NCBI RefSeq assembly: GCF_000004075.3
Contig: NC_026657.2
Coordinates: 23,902,408 to 23,966,407, forward strand
DNA: 64,000 nucleotides
Source of the DNA: Cucumis sativus
Lineage: Eukaryota; Streptophyta; Magnoliopsida; Cucurbitales; Cucurbitaceae
Direction: 5' to 3'
The notes below the pieces were generated by a model. It did no database searches. It was not told the DNA's origin and was given only the letters and a program-made list of their open reading frames with translations. Below are positions 36,684 to 49,330 of this stretch, piece by piece (position 1 is the first letter of the stretch; each line of letters opens with the position of its first letter). A program made the position numbers and the translations under genes.

Positions 36684-37483
36684 TGTTGACTTTATATTAT
36701 GATCTGATTTTGGCTGTATTATGATCTCAGTGGTTTTGGATTATGGATATGGATTTGCAGCGCGTTCCTATTTTCCTTTGGTGAATGAGTTGCTTAATGA
36801 CTAAACTCTTCTTTGGAGATGGTATTTTTGACTATGTGTTATGTGGGTGTTTCCTCTGTTAGCTTCTCTATTTATGGATGGTTCTTGTTCGTGTGGTTGC
36901 CTAGGTTACTTGTTGCTTGTTCGATCAAATAAAGGAAGCTTTCCCAAGAGGGAGTTTGGTCCCACTTCCTTCATTGTATTTATTTATTTATTATATTGTT
37001 TTAGATTTAAATGTTGAGATTGGTTAGCTGGTTTCTTGTGCTTTCCCTTCATTCTCCTGTTGTTTGGATTATTTCTTGGGTGAATTGTGGTTATGATTTT
37101 GTGGAGAGAAAAAGGCCTTTTGTGATAAGGCGTGGTTGATGATATATTCTGATGTGTGAGCGATGTAGTTACGATACTACACATCAAAGATAATCTTGAA
37201 TACTTGATGAGAAGATTGCAAGTAGATTTTTGATTGAGGAGGAGTGTTCCTTTTAGTGTTATGACACTTGTTTCTGTACAACTGAAGTTCTAATAGTTGA
37301 GTCAGTCAATATAATCTCTTGTAATGGAGTTTAAGGTCCCATCAGATGTAGATGCAGTGTTATCAAATTGGGTATTAAAGTTTGATGTTTTCTCTGTGTT
37401 TTTATATGCTTTCATAGTTGTTCTCTTAATTATTAACACGCGGTACAACATATGGTACAACTATAACTAAGTATATATTTTCA
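36684..37483 (+). mobile_element. 3' LTR of the non-autonomous copia-like retrotransposon
   Basis: It begins TGTTGAC directly after the polypurine tract and ends TTTTCA at 37483, giving 800 bp. The right 500 bp match the 5' LTR with many substitutions, so the insertion is old. No clear 5-bp target duplication could be tested because the left end of the 5' LTR is unresolved. Confidence 0.7.
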
Positions 37484-38404
37484 CAATTTGCGTCTGGTGT
37501 TCTAAAGAAAACAATTTTTTTTTTTTAATAATCTGAATATAGCAACAGTTTATAGGGATAAAAGTTGAACCTCCCACATCCAAGATGGATGATTATGCCA
37601 ATTACCTTTCACTACAAAAGAAAATTGAAAAAGTAAAATAGTTAATTTTATTTTTAGGCTATTACTTTAGTTAACGACGGGAGAGATACCTAATGGAACA
37701 CAAACAAAAGAACATTTTAACTTTGATAACTCAGTTTGGTGAGAACCCACCTACTTCTGAAGAGCTTTAATAGCTTAGATCATAAAGAGATTTTGTTAAG
37801 ATTCAAATGACTAATTATTAATGACCACCTACTTCTGAAGAGCTTTAATAGCTTAGATCATAAAGAGATTTTGTTAAGATTCAAATGACTAATTATTAAT
37901 GATCACACTTCATTAATCTAGAAGACACTCCCCTAGATAGTACTCTTTTTAGCATTTCCTATTTCCTAAAAACAATCAGGCTTCCCTGAATTGTAATTTG
38001 AATCTAACGAAGATGATCGGGCTCCCCCTAAATATGTAATTGATCCTATTTAGTTAGCTAAGTCTTTTTGGAATCTCTTATCATCATATACCTTGAATCG
38101 TCTTTGAAGATATATTTAAACAATCTTCATAAAATGTCTAAGAAGGTAAGGACTTATCTTCGTAAAGATTCTTCAATGGATAGTAGCCTAAAATCGTCTT
38201 GAACGGATGCTTGGAAGAAGAATGGTCTTTCCTTTTTATTGGAAGGAAGAACTTCAAATCGGAAGAGGAAAGGGATCTTATAAAGATTTCCAGTTAAAAG
38301 ATTTTACATTAAAATGCTTGTTGATGAAGGAAGCATATCTTCTTGTGAATGAAAGTCTCATCAACTAAGGGAACGATAGATATCCCTAAAATCTTGAAAG
38401 ATAT
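37484..38404. other. Intergenic region with a perfect 78-bp tandem duplication
   Basis: No gene is seen. The only clear structure is the duplication at 37747-37902. Confidence 0.5.
37747..37902. repeat. Perfect tandem duplication, 2 x 78 bp
   Basis: 37747-37824 and 37825-37902 are identical, beginning CCACCTACTTCTGAAGAGC and ending AATTATTAATGA. The lack of any difference points to a recent event. Confidence 0.95.
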
Positions 38405-39175
38405 TTTTCCGTTTTAAATATAACAAAACACCAAAATATTTATGACCCGTGTAACAAAATAAAAAGCCCATGAAGTCGGTAGAATATTTCATAAACTTTA
38501 GATTTGCCCTTGATATTGCGAACTATTAGTCACTTCTCTTTCTTCTTCTTTGTGATTTATTTATCTTCTCTTTCAGACTTCTTCAGCTCATCTTCCAGAT
38601 TCTCTTTCTTTTATTTTAAAACATTTTATTCTTCTATTTAAATCACAAGAATTTTCAAGATTGTTTAAAAAGAATATTAAACTTCATCTTCCTCATATTC
38701 AATAATATTAAGATTGATTGAATATGACTATGACATGATTATCTAAACAATCATTTTCTATTGTCAACACGATTGTTTACCATGGTCAACAAGATCGTTT
38801 TAGTGTTGAAGCCATTTTGAACAGTTTAAAAAGAACTACACAAACATGTGGATATGATCTAAACGATCATTTACCATACGAAAATGATCGTTTAGCATGG
38901 TCCACACAATCATTTAGATTTGAAGCTCTTTTTTCATTGTTTAAAAAATCTAAACAACCGTGTTGACACTACCTTCATGATTGTGTATCATTATGTACTC
39001 GATCATGTATCGGGGTGATTTAGAAGACGATTACATGAGCGTGTGTGACCATTAAACATGCGTTGGCAGGGACATTTTTAGTATTTTTCATTGTTGGTCT
39101 GTGAACTTTTTTCGTTTTAGAATTATTCTATACAGTGTAAATATTTTACCAATTTGTTATACTTTTTAGACCCCT
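38405..39175 (+). mobile_element. Copy of the ACGATCGT-motif repeat family, with imperfect terminal inverted repeats
   Basis: The left end has 'AACAAAACACCAAAATATTTA' and the right end 'TAAATATTTTACCAATTTGTT', an imperfect inverted pair. Inside come 'TTTAGATTTGCCCTTGA', a pyrimidine-rich CTTCTTCTTTGTGATTTATTTA part, then an array of 'TCAACACGATTGTTTACCAT / CAAGATCGTTTTAG' words and 'GACATTTTTAGTATTTTTCA'. It codes for nothing and looks like a non-autonomous DNA element. Ends are accurate to about 10-20 bp. Confidence 0.6.
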
Positions 39176-39539
39176 AAAAAGAAACTAATTATAATGTTTG
39201 TATAACAAACCTAACAAACACCCTCTTTTGACAAAAGATCATTATGTTTAGTTTTCTTTTTATATGAAATACTTTATGATCTTGAACTTTCTTGAACTGA
39301 AAAACCAGAGGCCACAACTTCATTCATAGATGAAATAATAGTCTTCACAAAAGAAAAGAATTTCAGTTAAACATCACCAAGGGTCTTTAGATTTACAAAT
39401 AACAATAAATAGTCAAATCTTCAAAATATAAGCGCTATTAATTCTAGTAAAATCTTCTAAGACAATAACAATATTAATACCAAAATTTTCATAGCAGTAA
39501 CTATGTGCTACTCCCCCTTTGCGTAAAATAGAAAACTTA
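39176..39539. other. Intergenic stretch, possibly 3' part of the envelope-like retrotransposon
   Basis: No gene is recognisable; it directly adjoins the decayed minus-strand retrotransposon gene at 39540. Confidence 0.4.
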
Positions 39540-40305
39540 ACATTCGCCTGTGGCATGAGAAGTAGAGCCACAAAATGTTGAAGAAAGAAGAGTATTCAGA
39601 TGTTGAACCAATGCATCCACTTCAACTTGGTATTTAAAAAGAGAGTGGATCAAACCACTCAAAGACTGAGATTCTTCTTATAAAACTCTGATAATTCTTG
39701 TAGCCAAAGCACGACGAATTAACAAACCTTTTGAACAAATGTTGATATTTTATTTTTTATTTTGAAAAGTTAGTTAATCTAGGAGGGTGAACATTGTGCT
39801 CAATGTCTAGAATATGAGTGCCCTAGAAAAGTCTATAACTCAATGATAAGGTTTTAGGAGTAGGTCTAGGGGCATCTCCATATGTCAATACTTCAGGATG
39901 TTGTTGTAGCAAAATGCTTGAAAATAATCTTGGAAAATAGATGGGAAGTTTTACTCCAAAGATGTCCACATGCATCAAAAGTTAATTGTAAATAAGCTGA
40001 CCAACGTTTAAATATTTATTGGTAAACCAGTTCCAATGCGATAAAGAAGAGTTGCTCGTGTCGTGAAGCCATTAGAGGTATGAGTGGAAGGGAACCAGTT
40101 GACCATGCCTATTTTATGCATGATAACATACTTGACACTAAGTGAGACAGTAGGTATTTGACCATTTTATGGCCATTGATAAGGAATGCCATAAGTAAGC
40201 TTAGAGACCAAGGACTCAGGTGAAGGCTGAGGTAATGAGAGATCTTCAAGAATAGGATTGTCAAGAAAGTTATTAAAAATGTTTGGTGAAAGTTTGAAGG
40301 GAATC

Positions 40306-42993
40306 TGTCACACCTTGCCTTGAGACGCGGCATGAAGCCGACTAGTATCTCTCCCTTCAAGAGTGACACTAGCTGACCCTTAACCTTAACCATTAAACTA
40401 TAAACGTCAGTAAAAGTTAACACATAAATTTTAACACAACGGGGTAAAACCCCTTTTGAATACAACAAAATTTATATAGTTTTACATAGACAAAATGTAA
40501 TCTTATTTACATAGAACAAAACCTAACAAAAACCTTCCTAAAAACCTAAGTTTCACAATACAAAAAACTAATTACTGATCACAAGTACAAAATAACAGGA
40601 CATATACAATGACAAAATGAAATCTTTCAGCAGACAAGTAGCAGCGATTCACGCTCTAAGGACAGGATCTCTATTTGAAAAGTAGATAAACATTTTGAAG
40701 AGTGAACTAAATGAGCCCAGTGAGTGTTAGTTTTCTAAATAACTTTTCATAAACTTTTCATAACTTTTAGAGATTGTACTTTAGAAATTCTTTGAATAGT
40801 AAATAATAAATCATAACATGAGAGCTTAAATCTTAAAGCATTTAGAAAACAATAACATAAAGCCTTGTTTTTCTTGCTCAAAACCTAAGTATCTACTGCT
40901 TGGAGGTAGTAGAGATTACTCGATACCAACTCCAAACCTTAGAGATGGGTATCCCTAATCTCTGTTCCAGATAGATTGGTGTCCCTAATTCCAATCCTGG
41001 AGATAAGTGTTCTTACCTCAATTCCTTGGCGCCCATAATCCTGCCATGTTAAGGAAAATTTAGAGATCTTGGTTTTGAGAAAATATCTACAAAACCAGAA
41101 ACCTTAAATCCTTTTACAATGAGGAACCTTTAACTTCTTTTCAATAAACCTTAAACATTTCATAGTAAATAGTAATCTTGAATAATACATTTAAAAAGTA
41201 ACATGCTTGAAAACTATTCATAATTTATTTAAGGGGCCCTTGCAAAAATAGCAAAAAAATTATGATAATAGAGCTCATGTCATTACATTTTCTAAATTGC
41301 AAAAGTAGCAAATTTAAAAACCGATAATCCTATATTACCATCTGATAGCCCTTCGATAGCGCTATGATTACCATCTGATAGCACTAATTTTGCCATATTC
41401 ACAATATGCAAAAAATAGGTGTCATGACCTTTTTTTTCTAAATATTTTTGTCATTTGATGAAATTTTCCATCATTTAAACATGTAATTGAAATCATTCAT
41501 AAATCATAACTTGAAATCATTTTTCACTCATAGAAACAAGTTCAAATCCTTGGTTTATGAATATGCCTGATTTCTTCTTGACCTGAAAATATGGTACAAT
41601 AATCCATTTAACTTCCCTTGACAATGAAAATATCAAAGTTGTACTTAAAATTTCCAAAATTGACCATAAAGGCCTAAAATCATGTCACGATGTATGCCGG
41701 CGTGCATGTAGTGGGTGGCAGGCCTTGGTCATGTGCAGTGGGCATGCCCATGGTAACCTCACGCGGAGGCAGGCTGTGCACCCCAGATGGTCGCATGTGC
41801 CTGGCGTCTCGCACAACCCCTACTTGTGCGCATGGCTTGCCGCATATAATGTTTGCTTTGTGCGTGGGTTATGCGTCCAACACAAGCCACAATGCATCAC
41901 TAACCTCTTTGAACATCAAAATGCCTGTCCATCTTGCCTAGCTTACCTTGTCACTCGGCCAACCACCAAATTAACCCGACTTTGAAAAATTATAACTAAA
42001 AATCAAAAATTCTGTTGAGGAAATATTTTTCTACAAAAATTCTTACAAACGTTTTAACTTTCTTACCTTAAAATTTCAGCTTCAAATTCTAAAGAATGAA
42101 CTATGTAGCCCTTTGGAAATCAACCTTGCTCAGATTCATCCAAAAACTGATCTTCCTCACTTTCTTTAACTCAAACTCAACTCTCCCTTGCTAAAAAACA
42201 TCAAGCAGCCTTAGACTGGAAACTGAACTCAATTTATAATCTGTTGAGAGTAATTTCAGCCAAAACGCATGAGTGAAATGAGAAAAATGTTAATTTGAAG
42301 TGACCTATTTATACAGAACCCGTCATGAACCTTTATTGACACCTCCTACTAGCCGAAATCTAAGTTAAACATGCAAGGACACCTATAAAACACTTCAATG
42401 ACTCCACCTATTCATCATCTCGCCTAACCAAAATGCCCAATGTCCCTGACAAGTCCAAAACGCCTTTTGTCAACTTGTTGCTAACCTCCAAGCCCTTCTC
42501 GCGTGATATGCTTCTCGTCTAAACCAAACCACCAAGCCTTCTTTCCTTACCTCTCAAGGCCCTCACTAACCTCTAAGTGACAACCTTATATACTCAATAA
42601 CACTCCTTTAGTGGCTCTCTTCTCGCTTAATGTCTTATCTTCATGCCTTAGTCAATTTGCCGAGCCTAAACATTTACTAACCTCTTTAGAGGTTTTCTTC
42701 CTTCTTTTGGCCTCCCAATGTACTTCCAAAAAACCTCTAAATGTCTTGACATGATCTAAACATTCAATGATGCTTATTTAGAGGTTATTTCCATCAATTT
42801 GGCCACCTGCACAACACCAAAATAACCTCTAAAACGCCTAACCTTTAAGCCTTAACACTTGGCCAAAAATTTCCTTCTTATCCAATAACCACGACACACT
42901 TTTATGACACTTTTTATCCTTAAATTCCTTCAATACTTAAACTTCTCATTACTTCAAAGGCCTCAAGTTTTCTTCCAAGGTTTGGGGTTTGCA
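40306..42993. mobile_element. Solo LTR, 2688 bp (TGTCACACC family)
   Basis: It starts TGTCACACC and ends GGGGTTTGCA. The flanks are GAATC (40301-40305) and GAATA (42994-42998), four of five matching, consistent with an aged 5-bp target duplication. It is homologous to 9367-12001. It carries a MITE at 41233-41469. There is no Gag-Pol similarity inside; frames around 41690-41985 are translations of a GC-richer patch and lack domains. It split the envelope-like gene on the minus strand. Confidence 0.75.
41233..41469 (+). mobile_element. MITE copy 1, 237 bp (Mutator-like by target duplication)
   Basis: It starts GGGGCCCTTGCAAAAATAGC and ends GATGAAATTTTCC. It shares an internal order with copies 2 and 3: 'ATTATGATAATA', 'CATGTCA(C/T)TAC', 'ATCTGATAGCC', 'CATATTC.CAATATG', 'TTTTTTTCTAAAT.TTTTT'. 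The flanking 9-mers TTTATTTAA and ATCATTTAA agree at 7 of 9. It lies inside the solo LTR, so it is younger than that LTR. Confidence 0.7.
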
Positions 42994-43920
42994 GAATACC
43001 TCAGATATAGAAAGTTTGGTAATCAGAACTGATGAGGTCATTGAAATTTGTGGGGAGAGTTCTCTAATGAAATGAGTGTAAAACTGACGAACTTGAGACA
43101 CAATTTAAGAGAGGTCAACTTTAACAATTAAATCCATTATTTTCTAAGAAAGAATGATGTTGATCATATATGTTTTATTCATTAAGAAGTATTCTTTGAA
43201 CAACATATTTCCATTTATGGACATTTTCTTTACTGTGAAAAGATATTCCATCGTGGGGCTGTAGGAATATTGGGAGGGATTTTTGTTTCACTTACTTTAG
43301 TAGTAACAATTTTAGGGTCTTTAGCAAGCTTTTTGGATTTTGGAACTGATTGCTCATTGCAAGGTTTCGAAGGAACAATATTTTTTCAGTATGTATTGAA
43401 GCATTTGGAATAGAATTGATAGAAGGATTTTTTGAAACAAATTTATCAGACGAAGAAGGAATTGATTGGTCATAAGCAGAAACTCATTCAGAAGGATTAA
43501 CATCAACAGACTCACTAAACACGGTTTCATTAGAAGCATTATTAACTGTTTCATTTAAATCAGGTTCAACAGAAGGGTTTTCTTTTTTGAGAGGATGGAA
43601 CAAAAGTAAAGTCTTAATTAATGTCAGTAGAAGAGTTTGTGGCTAAGGATTTAGCTTTTTTAAGTAGATCTACTAAAACTATATTATCTCTTTTGTCAGA
43701 ATCCCCATCGGAAAGATACCTAAAATTTTATGGTAAAGAAGATTCAGAAATATCTTGATGAACATGAGGACTTGAATGCATGAAGGAATCGATGACAGTA
43801 TCAGTTGAAGACTTACTTCTTTTTTAACAGATTTCCCAAAAAGACAACGAGAATGGATAAGTTTGAGCCGTTTTGAGCTTTGGGAAGAAGGTGCAAAATG
43901 TTGCATTTTACCCTTCCACA

Positions 43921-45007
43921 TTTGTAGTTTTACTTTTATGATCTGAGTTATGATTCAATTTGGTCTCTACGTAAATGCTTACTTTCAATATCTTTATTGC
44001 AAAAATAAAAAATAAAAAAATTGTTACATTATTTAAAATAATCAAAAGACTTATAATTAATCAAATTTTACTACTTTTACATCACCATTCAAATTAATTT
44101 AGTTGATATTATTGCCAAAGAGCAAGTTGCATATTTGGTAAATAATGAATATTAAACCTATAAATAAAATTGAAACAAAACTCAAATCTCAAATTGCAAC
44201 ATTTTCAAATCTATGAACAAAGACCATATTGACCAATCCATAACAAAAATTTGTGTAATTATAATGGAGTTCCATTGTAGATTAATTATAATGGATCATA
44301 GATGTAATTGAATTGTTTTCAATCACGTTTACTTAGAATCATGAAGTTTGTCATATTTACTATTACAGTTATTGTTATCTTGACTTTTGAGAGTCAAACA
44401 TAAGTGGTAACGATAACATTAAAGGTGCCAAAATTCATAATTTTTTTTTAAAATTTGGAGTAGGGAAAATAATAAGGGCAATGGTAACAATACGACATAA
44501 TTTCCATATACAATTAGATGAATATCTTTCACTTGTCAATTAGTTTGCATTTTTTTATTGCATATTTGAAACTGAGCCTTATGTTAAACTCACGTTCTAA
44601 TAGAGAGATTTCTTGTAAATTAATTTTTGAAGTTAGCATAATTAAGCTTTTGTAGGTGTTTTGAGATAATGTGAGAAGTGGGGCGGCGAAAGAAGATGAA
44701 AAAATTAGACAACATTTTAGAAGAAAGACAACGCAAGAAGGGAAGGTGCATGGCAACGAGCACTTAACCTATTATTGGGTGATGAGCTAGGCGAGGAGGA
44801 GTTTGATTAGTTAGATAAATACAAGTTAAGTTTAAGTTGAGCATAGTTCTAAACTAATATGTGTAACACACTAAATAGAAGTTATCGGAGAAGTGTAATG
44901 CTAACTCACCTGATTTGAGGGGAGTATAAATAGATTTGAAATGGATTAATTAATGTGTTTTAGAAAAAAGGAAGTTCAAGAAGAGGAGTAAAAGGTGAAG
45001 CTTCATT
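43921..45007. other. AT-rich intergenic region
   Basis: No gene supported. Possibly the 5' side of the envelope-like retrotransposon, but nothing identifiable. Confidence 0.45.
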
Positions 45008-45190
45008 TGTCATACTCCATCCCGGAGCACCTCCTCACTAGGTCCGAGATGTGGTATGAAGCCAACTGATATCACTCCCTCTAAATGAAACTAGTTGACC
45101 CTTAACCTTTGACCTTTAAAAGAAAAATGGAAGCAGAAGCTAAGAGATGTAACTTAAACACAATTGAGTGCTAGCGATCAATAAAACAGA
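45008..45190. mobile_element. Truncated left end of a TGTCACACC-family LTR
   Basis: It starts TGTCATACTCC and has 'GGTATGAAGCCAACTGATATC' followed by 'CTAGTTGACCCTTAACCTTTGACC'. These match the first 110 bases of the element at 40306 ('GGCATGAAGCCGACTAGTATC', 'CTAGCTGACCCTTAACCTTAACC'). It breaks off before 45236, where unrelated copia sequence begins. Confidence 0.7.
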
Positions 45191-45235
45191 CCATGATAGC
45201 CACCTCCTCGAATCATGTCGAAACACAACTTTACA

Positions 45236-45587
45236 ATTCATGAGGCTAGCCAAGAATGTATGTGGTTAAGATGGATGGCTCAACATATGCGAAAATCATG
45301 TGGTATATCTTCTAGTAAACTTCTTCCAACAACTTTAATTATACGAAGATAACACAATTTGTATAACTCAAATCAAAGGAGGTTATAATACTAAAGGTGA
45401 TAGAACAAAGCACATCTCACTAAAACTTTTCTACACTCATAATCATGAAGAAAATGACGACACCAGAGTACAACAAATTTGTTTAAAGGATAACTTGGCA
45501 GACTTATTTACAAAATCATTACCTAACACAACCTTAGAAAGATTGGTGCACAACATTGGAATGCAACGACTTAGAGATCTCAAGTGA
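45236..45587 (+). pseudogene. RNase H C-terminal remnant of a Ty1/copia Pol
   Basis: The frame reads HEASQECMWLRWMAQHM, then after a small frameshift near 45340 continues with YEDNT, TKHISLKLFY, and the typical copia end NLADLFTKSLP...GMQRLRDLK before TGA at 45585-45587. The catalytic part of RT and the first RNase H residues are missing. Downstream comes the usual copia spacer with 'TTCACTAGG...CCTAGTAAGGTTTTAATGAGGCA', then a polypurine tract. Confidence 0.85.
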
Positions 45588-45725
45588 TGTGTTTTTATGA
45601 GGGGGAGTAAATTGTATTTTTGTAAGTATATAAATTGTATGAAATATGTACTCTTTTCCCTTCACTAGGATTTTTTTCCTAGTAAGGTTTTAATGAGGCA
45701 TATTTCATATGTATAATGAGCATCT

Positions 45726-45734
45726 AAGGGGGAG
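45726..45734 (+). other. Polypurine tract of the copia remnant
   Basis: AAGGGGGAG precedes TATTATAAAT, which is where the 3' LTR would start (canonically TGTTAT). The LTR right end was not determined. Confidence 0.6.
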
Positions 45735-48179
45735 TATTATAAATAAGTAATATAATGGTGTAGATGTCCATGTCATGTGACTTATTATTGTAGACAGTTA
45801 GTGTCCAAATACGACCACATCCTTCATCATGTGTCAAGTAACCATGCACCTTTATGGAGGTGTTTGACCCATGAGTTTGGAATTAGGAGAGTTTGACATT
45901 TAAATTCAAACCCATGTTTGAATACTTGGAACAGATTCTCCGGGATTAAGAAACTAAACCCATGAGTTTGGAATATATATATATATATACACACACATAT
46001 ATTTTATTGAATATCATATGTTTTAGAAATTTTTTTCACTTCAACCTCTTATCAATGATCATTGATGACTATTGGCAAGAACGTTAGCTAACTTTACGAT
46101 CAATCATGATGACTGATCATATGATCAATCAATGGTCATGACAACCAATAGTCTTAACTGACGACTCTAGATCATCTTAATCATTACCTTCAGATTGTCT
46201 TGACCATGAATTATCAATCGTAGATGACCAATCATTTTGGTCGTTGGTGACCTGTACTTTGGATGTTACTATCGTCTAGTGAACATCTTGATAAATGGCA
46301 ACCAATTGTTATCATTAACTATCGATATCGTGCGGATTAACAAATGGTCGTAGTGATGGTTAATGATCAATAACCATTACCCTTGGTGACCAATTTTCAA
46401 GATGGTCGACGACCAACCAATCGTCTTAAACATTAGCATCGTTGACCGTCTTTACCATTGATCAACGACCATCTTCATCATAAGGTTTCCACACTCTTTC
46501 CCGTGGGTTTGAATATAGTAAACACTATTCAAGCCCATGAATGATTTTTTTTTCTCTAATTCAATCTAGAAAATTTGTCGGCCAACTCTGAACACCATGC
46601 CTGGTGACCATTGTCGGTTAACCATTGGGTATCATTTTTAACAACTTCGTTGACGAACTTCTAGCCACCAACTCCGAGCAACCATCACAAACCTTGAAAA
46701 ATTAATAAAAATGACTTTTTGAAAAACATTTTTTTCTCTAAGTCATTCCAAACAAGCATTTGATTTAATCACAATAATACTTTTTTAAATATGCATTTTT
46801 CTATTCTTTTATTTCCTTTTCTTCTTGAATTTTTTTAATAATAATTGTTAGATCATATTTTTTAATGGTTACTTTTCTTTTCTTTGTTTAAAACTAATCT
46901 CACTTTTCTCTTCTTTGTTTAAAATTAATATTTCCTTCGTTGGAAGAGATTTTTTTTATTTTGTTATATTTTTTTAGGTGAAAATTGATGACCTATCTAT
47001 TGTGATAGTATAAATCAAATATTAAGATATTGGTAATATGGTACAAATTGTAAATACCATGGTAGACTTTTAGTTCAATACCATTTTTCTTTTTTTTCAT
47101 TGGTCAATTTAACTAGAAGACTTAGGAATTTATTTGGATTGACATACAAAAAAAGTGTTTTTTTTTTTTTAAAAACTCATTTTTATTTAAACTCTCTTGA
47201 TAAAGATGGTTTAAAATGCATTACATGCGTATCATAGAAAGATAACCATAACTATGTCTAAATGTAACTCTACTTGATTTTTCGCTTTTGCATGACCCTT
47301 TTGTTTATGCTTATTTTGAAACCTATTAGACCATTTTTAGTGTTGCTTAGTTGAAACTTTCATAAACTCCATTCGTTTACATGACTTATTATATTTTATG
47401 GATGGTTTTTGATATTTCTAATTAGACCATTCATATGCTTAATGCAACTGTAATCAAAATTATTGTTATTGAATATTAAAAAATTTCTTATTTTTACATT
47501 ATTGTCATAAAAATCAATAGAGTCAATAAAATTAATTAGAGCTAAAAAAAATGTAAAAAATCAATTAAAAATTTGACACATCATAAATTAGGATGTACAA
47601 TTCACAAAAAAAAAAAAAAAAGTAAACAGATTTGTAATGGTATCAAGATCCCATCAACTAAGCCCACATGCATTTAATTCCCAAACATTTGATTTCGCGT
47701 TAAATGTCCCCTTCTATTTGCCAAATTCCCAATTCCTAAACATTTGATCCCATGCATTTAATGTAACATTCTACTTGTCAAATTGCCTATAAATAGTGAT
47801 ATTTGGTGGGTTTGTACGATACACTGTTATTAGACAGAATTTCAAAGAATTTAAAGAAAGTGGAAAATTTGATATTTTCTTATTTATTTATATATTTTAT
47901 ATATTTATTTATTTTAATATTATATTTTCTCGATTTTTGTATTTGAGATGACTTGTTTTTGCAACTATTTTAATTCTTTTTAAGAGTGAAATTAAGTAAA
48001 CTTAAAAAAAAAATAAGGAGGCTAAAATGAATTTAAGAAATTCATTTAACAACTTAAAAAAGTCTAATTACAAAAATAGAAATAGATTTATCAACTATTT
48101 CTTCATGCATATGTAAAATTCAATTTCAATGAAACTTCAATTAATTATATTCTTCCTTGGGGCTTTCTCGTTACTATTT
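45735..48179. other. Possible 3' LTR start, then gene-free AT-rich DNA
   Basis: The first few hundred bases are probably the copia 3' LTR. An AT/AC microsatellite is at about 45975-46001. 46050-46500 is a degenerate field of GATCATC, TGGTCGT and CAACGACC words on both strands. No gene is seen. Confidence 0.5.
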
Positions 48180-49330
48180 TTGGTTGTAAAATAACAATAA
48201 CTACAATATGTTTTAATTTACATAAATATAACAAAATAAAAAAATATTTACGGTTAATGTAACAAAAAAAATAAAAGCACATGAAGGCGATAAAATATTT
48301 TCATAATTTCCAAATTTGCCCTTGAATATTGCAAACCATTTGTTACTTCTCTTTCTTGTTGTTCTTTGTGATTTATTTGTCTCCTCCTCCATGTTTTCTT
48401 TATTATATTTTTAAACAATTTATTCTTCTGTTGAAATCTCCTATTTCTTCTTCACCATTTTCGACAAGATTCTTTGAAGTTACTTCATCTTCCTCGTAGT
48501 TAAGAAGATTAAGATCGTTTAAATATCATTTCGATATGCTTTAAATGATTGCTTACCATGGTCAATACGATCTTTAAATTTGACATCATTTTTCTATCGT
48601 TTAAAAAGAACTACACGATCATGTTGATATGATCTAAACAATCGCCGATCTCTTACCATAGTCAACACGATAATTTAGCATAGTCAACACAATCCTTAGA
48701 TTTGATGTTTTTAACAATTATTTACATTAGACTACACGACTGCTTACCATAATCAACACGATTGTTTAGCATGGTTAATATGATCGTTAAATTTGAAGTC
48801 TTTCCTCATCATTAGAAAAAGAACTACACGATCGTGTTAATACGATCTAAACAATCGTTTACCATTGTCAACACGATCCTTTAACATGGTCAACACGATT
48901 GTTTAAATTTGAAGCCCTTTTCTCATCGTTTAAAAAGAACTACACGATCCTGCTGATATGATCTAAATGATCACTTACCATAGTCAATATTTAATTGTTT
49001 AGCATGGTCAACACGATCGTTAGGTTTGAAGTTTTTTAATGATAATTTACATTAGACTACACGATCACTTACCATAATCAACATGATCATTTTACATTAT
49101 TAACACGATCGTTTGCCATGGACAACTCGATCATTTAGCTTGGTTAACACAATCATTAATTCGAAGCCATCTTCCTATCATTAAAAAAGAACTACATTAT
49201 TGTGTATCATGATTGTACTACACGATTGTTCAAAAGAAGATTACTCATGTGTGCATGTGGCCGGTTAATTGTGTGTTGACTAAGACATTTTTGGTATTTT
49301 TCACTAAAAAAAATATGACATATTTTTGGT
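48180..49330 (+). repeat. Longest copy of the ACGATCGT-motif repeat family
   Basis: It begins like the 38405 copy (AACAAAATAAAAAAATATTTA..., 'AAATTTGCCCTTGAATATTG', 'TTCTTTGTGATTTATTTG'). It has a much longer array: 'CTACACGATCGTGTT', 'TACGATCTAAACAATCGTTTACCAT' and 'TCAACACGATCGTT' words repeat with about 25-45 bp spacing between 48530 and 49230, in larger blocks of roughly 170-190 bp that each start near 'AAAAAGAACTACACGATC'. It ends 'GACATTTTTGGTATTTTTCAC'. Non-coding. Confidence 0.75.

Larger units (their letters stand above)
39540..43920 (-). pseudogene. Envelope-like retrotransposon gene remnant, interrupted by a solo LTR
   Basis: Read on the minus strand (43920 to 42999, then 40300 to 39540), pieces of one protein appear in order. 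First come a low-complexity Ser/Lys-rich part, then a segment with TKLSISEVF, then KLSPNIFNNFLDNP across the insertion, then SLSVKYVIMHKIGMVNWFPS, and finally TYGDAPRPTPKTLSLSYRLF. These match, from memory, the 'envelope-like' or 'putative plant transposon protein' family common in Cucumis genomes. The gene is dead: it has several frameshifts and stops, for example a TAG directly after SYRLF and others around 39960-40020. A 2.7-kb solo LTR lies in its middle at 40306-42993. No pol genes are visible beside it. Confidence 0.6.

Noticed and set aside
41690..41985. Cysteine- and histidine-containing frames in the solo LTR
   Set aside because: Two frames overlap in the same GC-richer patch, and the patch corresponds to a similar non-coding patch at 10510-10700 in the related LTR without conserved protein sequence.
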